Of a DNA stretch of 5,320 nucleotides, positions 1-5,205 are shown one piece after another. The stretch lies in NCBI GenBank assembly GCA_030633795.1, contig DAOWCB010000129.1:1-5320 (forward strand), in the 5' to 3' direction. A model generated the notes under the pieces. It did not search any database. It worked only from the letters and a program-made list of their open reading frames with translations, and had not been told where the DNA came from. The DNA comes from Candidatus Aminicenantota bacterium (lineage in GTDB: Bacteria; Acidobacteriota; Aminicenantia; Aminicenantales; Aminicenantaceae). The translations under genes were made by a program, and so were the position numbers. Every line of letters starts with the position of its first letter. Within the stretch, counting starts at the first letter, position 1.

Positions 1-257
1 CAGTCTCCCTTTCGGTATATCTTTGTTTCCCCTCCAATGGTCAATGACATCTCCCCCTCAAACACCACTCCCCATTGATTGCAGTGTGAGTGAGGTGGGA
101 CATTGCCCACAGGTTGGATGTCAAAAAAAACTATCTGTTTGTCGGTACTCTGGAAAAGCCACCCCCTTACTCCCTCGAACGGGATGTCGATTTCAGGGAA
201 ATCCCTTATCATTTCTGGATAGGGTGTACCCTCCCATTGATTCATTAATTCTTTCAT
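1..257 (-). CDS. Small cupin-domain protein, C-terminal part beyond the window
   Basis: Reading leftward from ATG at 257-255, an open frame of 85 codons runs off the left edge without a stop, so only the N-terminal part is visible. A ribosome site (AAGGA, minus strand) lies about 6 nt before the ATG and touches the stop codon of the upstream SDR gene, which suggests translational coupling. Residues 51-69 form cupin motif 1: G51, then PPH56-S-H58, then Q61-W-G63 and F-E-G-E69. The stretch after it, LTIGGE and RKGD85, is the usual lead to motif 2, which lies outside the window. H56 and H58 are likely metal ligands. Gln61 sits where many cupins have Glu, a variant that I believe is common in small HxHxxQWG cupins. 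Single-domain cupins include isomerases, dioxygenases and sugar- or acid-binding proteins, so no reaction can be assigned. The family call is firm and the function is unknown. Confidence 0.85.
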   Translation of the reverse strand, partial: MKELMNQWEGTPYPEMIRDFPEIDIPFEGVRGWLFQSTDKQIVFFDIQPVGNVPPHSHCNQWGVVFEGEMSLTIGGETKIYRKGD

Positions 258-266
258 TTTTTTTCC

Positions 267-1058
267 TTAAAAAATGGCTTTGACAAAACCTCCGTCCACT
301 TGAAGCGCAACTCCTGTGATATAACTTGCCGCTTCTGAGCAGAGAAAAACCACAGCAGCAGCGATTTCGTACGGACGGCCAAGCCGTCCCATCGGGATGA
401 TTTTTTCGATATTCTGGAAGAAATCTTGAACAGATCCCTTACCTGCTTTTTTAAAAGACTTCGCCAGGTTTTCAACCCGTTCGGTTCGGGTATATCCCGG
501 ACATACCGAATTAACCGTAATGCCGAAGGGGGCTAATTGACTGGATAAAGATTTTGAGAATCCCAGCACACCCGCCCTTGCCATGTTAGACAAGATCAAG
601 GTTTCTATGGGTTGTTTAGCCGATACGGATGTCAAATTGACAATTCGTCCCCACTTTTGCTTTTTCATGTGGGGTGTCGCCTGATAGCAGAGGTTTACCG
701 TGCTCAGAAGGTTTAGCTCTAAGGCCTTGCGGTAATCATCCAAGCCAAAATCCTCGACCATTCCAGAGGGCGGCCCTCCTGAGTTGCAGACCAAGATGTC
801 CACAGTCCCGAATTTGTCGATCACGTGTTTGACCAGTGTTTTTACCTGATTTTTGTCCGTGACGTCTGCAGCCTGGGCAATGACTTGCCCTCCCGCCCTT
901 TCTGCGATCTCTTTTTTTGCTCGGAAGAGCGTCCCCTCACCTCTGGCACAGATGGCCACATTGGCTCCCTCTCTTGACAGTTGGAGAGCGATAGCCTTTC
1001 CCAAACCTCGGCTCGAGGCTGTCACAAGAGCTGTTTTATCTTTGATCCCCAGATTCAT
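267..1058 (-). CDS. SDR-family oxidoreductase of the atypical BKR-like subgroup (SxxxR instead of YxxxK)
   Basis: This 263-residue protein has the full length of a classical short-chain dehydrogenase and a single Rossmann domain. The cofactor loop is T13-ASSRGLG20, with Ala replacing the first Gly of TGxxxGxG. D65-V follows the third strand region, N92-SGG95 replaces NNAG, N116 and S144 of the tetrad are present, and P187-G188 and a C-terminal VDGGF are normal. The catalytic Tyr position, 13 residues after S144, is Ser157, and the Lys position is Arg161. This pattern (TASSRGLG, NSGGPP, LSNxxRAxVxGFxK) matches the conserved-domain subgroup known as BKR_like_SDR_like, which is described as lacking perfect SDR motifs. 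Proteins of this kind are often labelled 3-oxoacyl-ACP reductase, which is not supported here. The start has a GGAG site 7 nt upstream. It lies 27 bp after the 413-aa gene and 9 bp before the cupin, so it is the middle gene of the leftward operon. Its substrate is unknown, and it may not be an ordinary reductase. Confidence 0.93.
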   Translation of the reverse strand: MNLGIKDKTALVTASSRGLGKAIALQLSREGANVAICARGEGTLFRAKKEIAERAGGQVIAQAADVTDKNQVKTLVKHVIDKFGTVDILVCNSGGPPSGMVEDFGLDDYRKALELNLLSTVNLCYQATPHMKKQKWGRIVNLTSVSAKQPIETLILSNMARAGVLGFSKSLSSQLAPFGITVNSVCPGYTRTERVENLAKSFKKAGKGSVQDFFQNIEKIIPMGRLGRPYEIAAAVVFLCSEAASYITGVALQVDGGFVKAIF

Positions 1059-1085
1059 GGATATTCTCCGATTTAGATTAGGTCT

Positions 1086-2327
1086 CTAATCCTTTTTTTT
1101 TCTGTAGGACACATCGGCATACCGGGTCTCGTGGCCCCTTGCCATGATTTCTTTGGCATCCATATCACATCTGACACATTTGTAATAGATGACATTCCCG
1201 ATCAATTCGGCCTTTTCATTTCTCTCTTCATCCGAGATGAAATACGCTTCCATCGTGTCGAACGGACGCGCCTCCCCATCACTCTCATACTTGATGGTTA
1301 TGTTTCTCCCTGCATCGAGAACCTTAAAGGCGTTTTCGGTCCAGTTAAAGTCTTCCATTCCGAGATCAGGATTGATCCTGAGATGGGCAGCTAGAGAGAC
1401 ATCTAGTCCCGACGCCTCCATTTCCTTGCTGCATTGGATAAAGGTATCCGCGGTTGCCGCATTCCCGATGTTTATTTCGTAGATGGGGGTAGTGCCGTCC
1501 TCTCGCAAATATTCTTTGAATATATTCATCAGCATGCGGAGCTGCATGGTATTTTGTGTAGAAAGGAGCATGGATATTTTAAAATACAGGTTGGGAATTT
1601 CTCTTGCGTAATAGCAGGCCGCAACGATCGTGGACCAACTGGGATTCAGGAAAAAGTTAGCACCCGTCTCGAGAGCAGCTCGGGTGATTCCGTCCAGGTA
1701 GATAAGGTGGTTGTTGTTTCCAACTTCCACTCCTCCAAGATTGCCGAAGGGTGTCCCCATGTTCTTCAATATAATCTGGCTGATACCTCCGCCCAGATCT
1801 CTCCTTTCGAACGTTTCCCCTGTCACATCCTCAACACGAGCGAACCGCTCCTCTGGAAGGGGTGTTCCCAGAAGGTTTGTCGAGCAAAACTTGCTCGCTC
1901 CGAGCAGATTTTCTGCCAGGGCAAGCGTCGTGATCAAGTCCCCTCCGTAGACATAGGTATCGGTCAATCCGACAACTGAAATCATTTCGGTCGGGAAAAA
2001 GATGTTTCCGTTTTCTGTGATGTCCTTGATGGCATAAAAAGTTGGGCGAGCACCTTGAAATCCCGAGACTTGTGTTGTGCAGATCCCCTTTTTATTGAAG
2101 GTCAATTGGTTTGCTTCGATGTAATCTTCGACCTTGGCGAATTTTTGAACATATTCTTCTGATTTTTGCAAGAGATCCCCGAATCCCTTTCCTTCTGAAA
2201 TCATCTTTCTTGTGTCGTAATCACGCATGGACTCGATTTTTTCGGAAATGGCCTTTGCACCTCCGTAGGAATTCAGCAGCGCGTCCATTGCCTTGAGCTC
2301 ATTGTTGGATAGGAATTTAAAATGCAT
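1086..2327 (-). CDS. Unrecognised 413-aa protein, first gene of the leftward operon
   Basis: I do not recognise this family. The gene is certainly real: it has 413 codons and a strong ribosome site (AGGAGG at 2332-2337, minus strand) 4 nt before ATG, and it leads the operon with the SDR and cupin genes. The protein looks soluble, with no signal peptide and no clear membrane segment. The N-terminal 70 residues are charged and helical. A glycine-rich stretch covers 178-204 (DLGGG, then GTPFGNLGG and VGNNNH207). Residues 205-350 alternate hydrophobic strands and helices (HLIYLDG, ANFFLNP, YFKISML, YEINIGNA, DVSLAAHLRINP, ITIKYESDGEA), which could be a TIM-barrel-like fold, but this is only an impression. 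The C-terminus carries C384-x2-C387 followed by H399, a possible metal or cofactor site. It ends in a lysine-rich tail. The context suggests an enzyme acting on the substrate or product of the neighbouring dehydrogenases. Aldolase, lyase, mutase and methyltransferase roles are all open. Confidence 0.93.
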   Translation of the reverse strand: MHFKFLSNNELKAMDALLNSYGGAKAISEKIESMRDYDTRKMISEGKGFGDLLQKSEEYVQKFAKVEDYIEANQLTFNKKGICTTQVSGFQGARPTFYAIKDITENGNIFFPTEMISVVGLTDTYVYGGDLITTLALAENLLGASKFCSTNLLGTPLPEERFARVEDVTGETFERRDLGGGISQIILKNMGTPFGNLGGVEVGNNNHLIYLDGITRAALETGANFFLNPSWSTIVAACYYAREIPNLYFKISMLLSTQNTMQLRMLMNIFKEYLREDGTTPIYEINIGNAATADTFIQCSKEMEASGLDVSLAAHLRINPDLGMEDFNWTENAFKVLDAGRNITIKYESDGEARPFDTMEAYFISDEERNEKAELIGNVIYYKCVRCDMDAKEIMARGHETRYADVSYRKKKD

Positions 2328-2348
2328 AGGTCCTCCTCATTGTTTTTC

Positions 2349-2398
2349 CCTGGACTATTCATAAAAAAAGCAGCGGCATTTTTTATAAATAATCCAGG
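2349..2398. repeat. 50-bp palindrome with 20-bp arms, short member of the CCTGGATTATTCA repeat family
   Basis: The arms 2349-2368 and 2379-2398 are inverted repeats with 18 of 20 positions complementary, around a 10-base loop containing GCAGCGGCA (2370-2378 with its neighbours). Both mismatches (C2355 with A2392, C2360 with A2387) are A-C on the plus strand, so RNA read from the minus strand would pair along all 20 positions using two G-U pairs. On that strand it lies in the leader of the leftward operon and ends about 11 nt before the AGGAGG ribosome site. No U-tract follows the hairpin, so it is not a normal terminator. The outer 13 bases recur at 2539 and at both ends of the 125-bp element at 5020-5144. 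The 9-mer GCAGCGGCA also recurs there, inverted at 5108-5116. It looks like a shrunken copy of a mobile repeat, although an operator or leader regulator is possible. Confidence 0.85.
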
Positions 2399-2461
2399 TT
2401 AGTTGGGCTATATCGGGATTGTCGTTGAGAGTTTCCAAAAAATATCCCATTGAGGTTTTCA

Positions 2462-2490
2462 ATTGTATTGGAAAAAAGCCTTTGCTTCAA
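2462..2490 (-). promoter_or_regulatory. Candidate sigma-70-type promoter for the leftward operon
   Basis: On the minus strand, TTGAAG (2485-2490) is followed after exactly 17 bp by TACAAT (2462-2467), matching 4 of 6 and 5 of 6 consensus positions. Transcription would start near 2455, giving a leader of about 128 nt that contains the palindrome at 2349-2398. The call rests only on consensus match and position. Confidence 0.45.
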
Positions 2491-2503
2491 GTCCAAAATG
2501 ATA

Positions 2504-2532
2504 TTGACTTAAACATGCCTGTGTGTTATTGA
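2504..2532 (+). promoter_or_regulatory. Candidate extended -10 promoter for the rightward operon
   Basis: TTGACT (2504-2509) is followed after 17 bp by TATTGA (2527-2532), with a TG one base before the -10 box (2524-2525), the extended -10 pattern. The -35 matches 5 of 6 positions and the -10 only 3 of 6. The predicted start, near 2539, coincides with the solo repeat copy and gives a leader of about 40 nt. The -35 box lies 13 bp from that of the leftward promoter, so one regulator could control both. Confidence 0.38.
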
Positions 2533-2551
2533 TTTTTCCCTGGATTATTCA
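2533..2551 (+). repeat. Solo copy of the repeat end, direct repeat of 2343-2361
   Basis: The 19-base sequence TTTTTCCCTGGATTATTCA at 2533-2551 repeats 2343-2361 in the same orientation with one difference (T2545 for C2355). It lies 15 bp before the AGGAGG (2567-2572) of the homoserine-dehydrogenase-like gene. Its CCTGG (2539-2543) can pair with CCAGG (2565-2569), which overlaps that ribosome site, or with TTCAGG (2548-2553) as a short local hairpin. It could be a leftover mobile-element end or an operator. The repetition itself is plain in the sequence. Confidence 0.75.
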
Positions 2552-2578
2552 GGTTCAATTTTTCCCAGGAGGTTAGCT

Positions 2579-3601
2579 ATGCGTTTACTTTTTATCGGTT
2601 TTGGCACTGTCGGCCAGGGGCTGGCGGAGCTTCTTGTCCGGAAAAAGGAAGTACTATCGAATACTTATGGTTTGGATATCCAGGTCGTGGGGATTGCCGA
2701 CAAAATCAAGGGCAGCGTTACCAATCCAGAAGGAATAAATCTTCCTGATGCTCTAGAAAAAGCTAGCGGGGGAGGAGATTTGTCGGATTTGCCCGCCAGT
2801 AAATTTGAGGGCGAAGCTTTGGATATGATTAAACAAGTCGAAGCAGATGTGATGCTCGAGGTCACTTACACCGATATTGAGACCGGAGAGCCAGCCACCT
2901 CGCATATCCGGAAGGCTATGGAGAGAGGGATGCATGTCGTCACCACCAACAAAGGCCCGGTTGCTCTGCATTACAAAGAGTTGAAAGAATTAGCTGAGGA
3001 GAAGGGAGTCCGATTTTTGTTCGAAGGGACGGTTATGAGCGGTACACCGCTTATCAATTTTATTCGAGAGAATCTTGCGGGCTGTGATATTCAAGAAATA
3101 AAAGGCATATTAAACGGAACGACAAATTACATCCTGACCCGGATGGAAGAGGGCCTTTCCTATGAGCCGGCACTAATAAAGGCTCAGGAACTGGGATATG
3201 CTGAGGCTGTGCCGGATGCAGATGTTTTGGGATGGGATGCCTTGGCCAAGGTGACCATTCTAGCCAAATATGTCTTTGAAGCAGATGGAAAACCTTTTGA
3301 TTACCCTTGCGAAGGGATAACCGGTATTACCGCCACTTCGATAACCGAGGCTAAATCCCGAAATAAGCGTTTCAAGCTGATCGGAAAAGTTTGGCGAGAA
3401 GGAAGCATCGTGAAGGCATCGGTTGCTCCAGAAGAAATCGATCTTACACACCCGTTGGCTTCTATCATGGGTGCCACCAATGCGGTCACCATCACGACCG
3501 ATACTTTGGGGGAAGTGACTGTTGTGGGACCAGGTGCGGGCAAAGAGGCCACCGGATACAGCATGCTTGTTGATTTGATAGCCATTGGAGGTCAAAAATG
3601 A
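2579..3601 (+). CDS. Homoserine dehydrogenase-like oxidoreductase without ACT domain
   Basis: Homoserine dehydrogenases interconvert homoserine and aspartate 4-semialdehyde with NAD(P). This 340-residue protein holds only the nucleotide-binding and catalytic domains and lacks the C-terminal ACT domain used for threonine feedback in many bacterial enzymes. Visible motifs are G7-FGTVG12 (dinucleotide loop), T122-TNKGP127, N179-GTTNYI185, and G206-YAEAVPDADVLGWDALAK224, closing with VVGPGAGKEATGYSMLVDLI. K125, E209, D215, D220 and K224 align with catalytic or substrate-binding residues of the yeast enzyme (K117, E208, D214, D219, K223). The usual EADP is EAVP here, with Val211 in place of Asp, which may change substrate contacts. 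ATG follows AGGAGG (2567-2572) by 6 nt. Its end overlaps the aldehyde dehydrogenase start by 4 bp. The family is clear. Whether the substrate is homoserine or a related hydroxy compound is uncertain, and the absent ACT domain and the partner suggest a catabolic rather than a threonine-forming role. Confidence 0.9.
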   Translation: MRLLFIGFGTVGQGLAELLVRKKEVLSNTYGLDIQVVGIADKIKGSVTNPEGINLPDALEKASGGGDLSDLPASKFEGEALDMIKQVEADVMLEVTYTDIETGEPATSHIRKAMERGMHVVTTNKGPVALHYKELKELAEEKGVRFLFEGTVMSGTPLINFIRENLAGCDIQEIKGILNGTTNYILTRMEEGLSYEPALIKAQELGYAEAVPDADVLGWDALAKVTILAKYVFEADGKPFDYPCEGITGITATSITEAKSRNKRFKLIGKVWREGSIVKASVAPEEIDLTHPLASIMGATNAVTITTDTLGEVTVVGPGAGKEATGYSMLVDLIAIGGQK

Positions 3602-5019
3602 AGATGTTGCTCAACGGAGAATGGGTAGACCGGGAAAAAAAGATCGAGGTACGCGACCCGTTCGATGATTCGGTAATTGAGACAATTCCCAGCGCTACAG
3701 ATCAGGATGTGGAAACAGCCCTAGAAGCATCTGTCCGAGGGTTTGAGATCGCCAAAAAGATGAGCGTGTTCGACAGGGCCCAGGTTCTTTTCAAAACAGC
3801 CGCGATCGTGTCGGAAAATCTTGAGGATTTTGCAGTAATCATTGCGCGGGAAGGTTCAAAAACCATCCGAGAAGCACGCAAAGAAGCCTCGCGATGTGTC
3901 AATACATTGATGGTTTCTGCCGAGGAATCCAAACGCATTCTTGGGGAAACCATTCCGTTTGACTCCTTTCCCGGAGGAGAAAAGCGGCGGGGGTATTACT
4001 ACCGGTTTCCGATCGGGGTTGTCCTGGCGATCACGCCGTTTAACGATCCCCTCAATCTTGTTGCCCACAAGCTGGGTCCTGCCATTGCGGCAGGAAATTC
4101 TGTCATCCTGAAACCTGCTACCGTGACTCCGCTTTCTGCTTTGATGCTGGCTGAGGCCTTTTTAGAAGCTGGCCTGCCTCCCCTGGTCCTTCAGGTGATC
4201 ACGGGATATGGTAGTGTGATAGGGGATCCTTTAGTAAAGGACGAACGGGTGCGGATGATCTCATTCACGGGCGGTATCGAGGCAGGCAAACGGATTTCCC
4301 AGCAAGCTGGGATCAAAAAGATCGGGATGGAGCTGGGTTCTGATTCTCCAGTGATCGTATGGGAAGATGCCGATCTTGATTGGGCGGTGGAATCCTGTGT
4401 GTCTGGCTCTTTTTGGGCTGCCGGGCAGAACTGCATCGGCGTCCAACGCCTTTATATCCACAAGAATATCTATCAGGAATTTCGAGACAAGTTTGTGGAG
4501 CGGACGTTGAAATATAAGATCGGGGATAAGCTGAACGATGAAACAGACATGGGCCCGATGATCACCGAAGATGAAGCCAAACGGGTGGAAAACTGGATAA
4601 AAGAGGCCGAGGAAAAAGGAGCAAAAGTCCTTTCCGGAGGGAACCGTCAAAACGCCCTCATGGAACCCACGGTGTTGGAGAATGTTCCCGAGGATGCAAC
4701 GATTCACTGCGAGGAGGTATTCGGACCGACTGTGAATCTGTATTCTGTGGACAGTTTGGATGAAGCGATAAAAAAAGCGAATGCTCTGCCGTTCGGGCTT
4801 CATGCCGCTATTTTTACCCGCAACCTTGATATCGCCTTCAAAGCTGCCTATGAATTGGATTGTGGGGGAGTGATGATCAACGATTCGACCGATTACCGTT
4901 TGGATTCCATGCCGTTCGGAGGGGTTAAGTATTCGGGATTAGGTAGAGAAGGGATCAAGTTCGCCCTGCAAGAAATGACCGAACCCAAGGTTATCTGCTT
5001 TTACCTCCCAGAACTTTAG
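3598..5019 (+). CDS. NAD(P)-dependent aldehyde dehydrogenase
   Basis: This 473-residue protein is a full-length member of the aldehyde dehydrogenase superfamily, which oxidises aldehydes to acids in the cytoplasm. The catalytic set is complete: N149 in TPFNDP, E245 in MELGSDSP, and the nucleophile C279 in GQNCIG. Cofactor motifs are K172-PATVTP, F223-TGG226, and E373-VFGP377. P439-FGGVKYSGLGREG is the normal C-terminal motif. The residue three after K172 is Thr, where NAD-specific enzymes often have Glu, so NADP use is possible. General style resembles the lactaldehyde, succinate-semialdehyde and phosphonoacetaldehyde dehydrogenase branches, and the substrate cannot be read from sequence. Start and upstream stop overlap as ATGA, with GGAGG 6 nt before, so it is translated together with the homoserine-dehydrogenase-like enzyme. 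The likely role is to oxidise the aldehyde that enzyme makes. If that aldehyde is aspartate semialdehyde, the product would be aspartate (inference). The stop codon abuts a palindromic repeat. Confidence 0.95.
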   Translation: MKMLLNGEWVDREKKIEVRDPFDDSVIETIPSATDQDVETALEASVRGFEIAKKMSVFDRAQVLFKTAAIVSENLEDFAVIIAREGSKTIREARKEASRCVNTLMVSAEESKRILGETIPFDSFPGGEKRRGYYYRFPIGVVLAITPFNDPLNLVAHKLGPAIAAGNSVILKPATVTPLSALMLAEAFLEAGLPPLVLQVITGYGSVIGDPLVKDERVRMISFTGGIEAGKRISQQAGIKKIGMELGSDSPVIVWEDADLDWAVESCVSGSFWAAGQNCIGVQRLYIHKNIYQEFRDKFVERTLKYKIGDKLNDETDMGPMITEDEAKRVENWIKEAEEKGAKVLSGGNRQNALMEPTVLENVPEDATIHCEEVFGPTVNLYSVDSLDEAIKKANALPFGLHAAIFTRNLDIAFKAAYELDCGGVMINDSTDYRLDSMPFGGVKYSGLGREGIKFALQEMTEPKVICFYLPEL

Positions 5020-5144
5020 CCTGAATTATCTAAAAGCTGATCTCACCACATCGGCTTCGTTGCAGCCCATTCGCAGTATTCAAATACAACTTCATGGGCC
5101 ACTTCCTTGCCGCTGCAGCAATATCAACTCTTAGATAATCCAGG
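5020..5144. mobile_element. 125-bp near-palindromic MITE-like repeat
   Basis: The ends CCTGAATTATCTAA (5020-5033) and TTAGATAATCCAGG (5131-5144) are inverted repeats with one mismatch. The palindrome, centred on 5082, continues inward: of the 36 positions 5020-5055, 27 pair as Watson-Crick with 5109-5144, seven are A-C, and two are other mismatches. The inner arms GCCCAT (5065-5070) and ATGGGC (5094-5099) share the same centre, and the tip is GTATT/AATAC. No open frame of note lies inside, so it cannot encode a transposase. The outer bases match the repeats at 2349-2398 and 2539-2551. Terminal repeats, small size, lack of coding capacity and several copies suggest a non-autonomous mobile element. 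No flanking target duplication is evident (TTTAG before, CGACT after), so the exact ends or the mechanism are uncertain. The insertion begins directly after the aldehyde dehydrogenase stop codon. Confidence 0.7.
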
Positions 5145-5156
5145 CGACTTTCTATA

Positions 5157-5205
5157 AGAAAATAGAAAAAGGGGTAGTGGAGATTGTAATACTCCACTAC
5201 CCCTT
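5157..5205 (-). terminator. Intrinsic terminator, best read leftward, possibly bidirectional
   Basis: A perfect 14-bp stem (5169-5182 with 5192-5205, arm AAGGGGTAGTGGAG) encloses a 9-base loop. On the minus strand it is followed by TTTTTCTATTTTCTT (the complement of 5156-5170, whose first bases overlap the stem), a good T-rich tail. On the plus strand the following bases, GACTGTTTCTG, are a poor tail. It therefore fits best as the end of a leftward gene beyond the right edge, and may also stop readthrough from the aldehyde dehydrogenase. Confidence 0.8.

Noticed and set aside
23..283. Plus-strand frame of 86 codons at the left edge
   Set aside because: It is the antisense of the cupin gene, which has a clear motif and ribosome site. 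The plus-strand product resembles nothing.
1076..1091. Small hairpin GATTAG/CTAATC between the 413-aa gene and the SDR
   Set aside because: Only 6 bp, A+T-rich, with no T-tract. It overlaps the stop codon and is probably chance.
1434..1979. Plus-strand frame of 181 codons opposite the 413-aa gene
   Set aside because: Long but fully antisense to a gene with a strong ribosome site and operon context. No motif is visible.
2432..2474. Inverted repeat TTTCCAA...TTGGAAA in the control region as an operator
   Set aside because: The 7-base arms are A+T-rich and 29 bases apart, and an inner ATTGA/TCAAT pair has a different centre. Too weak to call.
2469..2485. Possible sigma-54 promoter (TTGG...TTTGC)
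   Set aside because: GG (2470-2471) and GC (2484-2485) are separated by 12 bases, not the required 10, so it does not fit.
4261..4803. Minus-strand frame of 180 codons opposite the aldehyde dehydrogenase
   Set aside because: Antisense to conserved catalytic motifs of a certain gene, so a shadow frame.
5020..5144. Reading the 125-bp palindrome as the aldehyde dehydrogenase terminator
   Set aside because: Plus-strand pairing has many A-C mismatches and no T-tract follows. Its ends match repeats elsewhere in the window, so a mobile repeat fits better.
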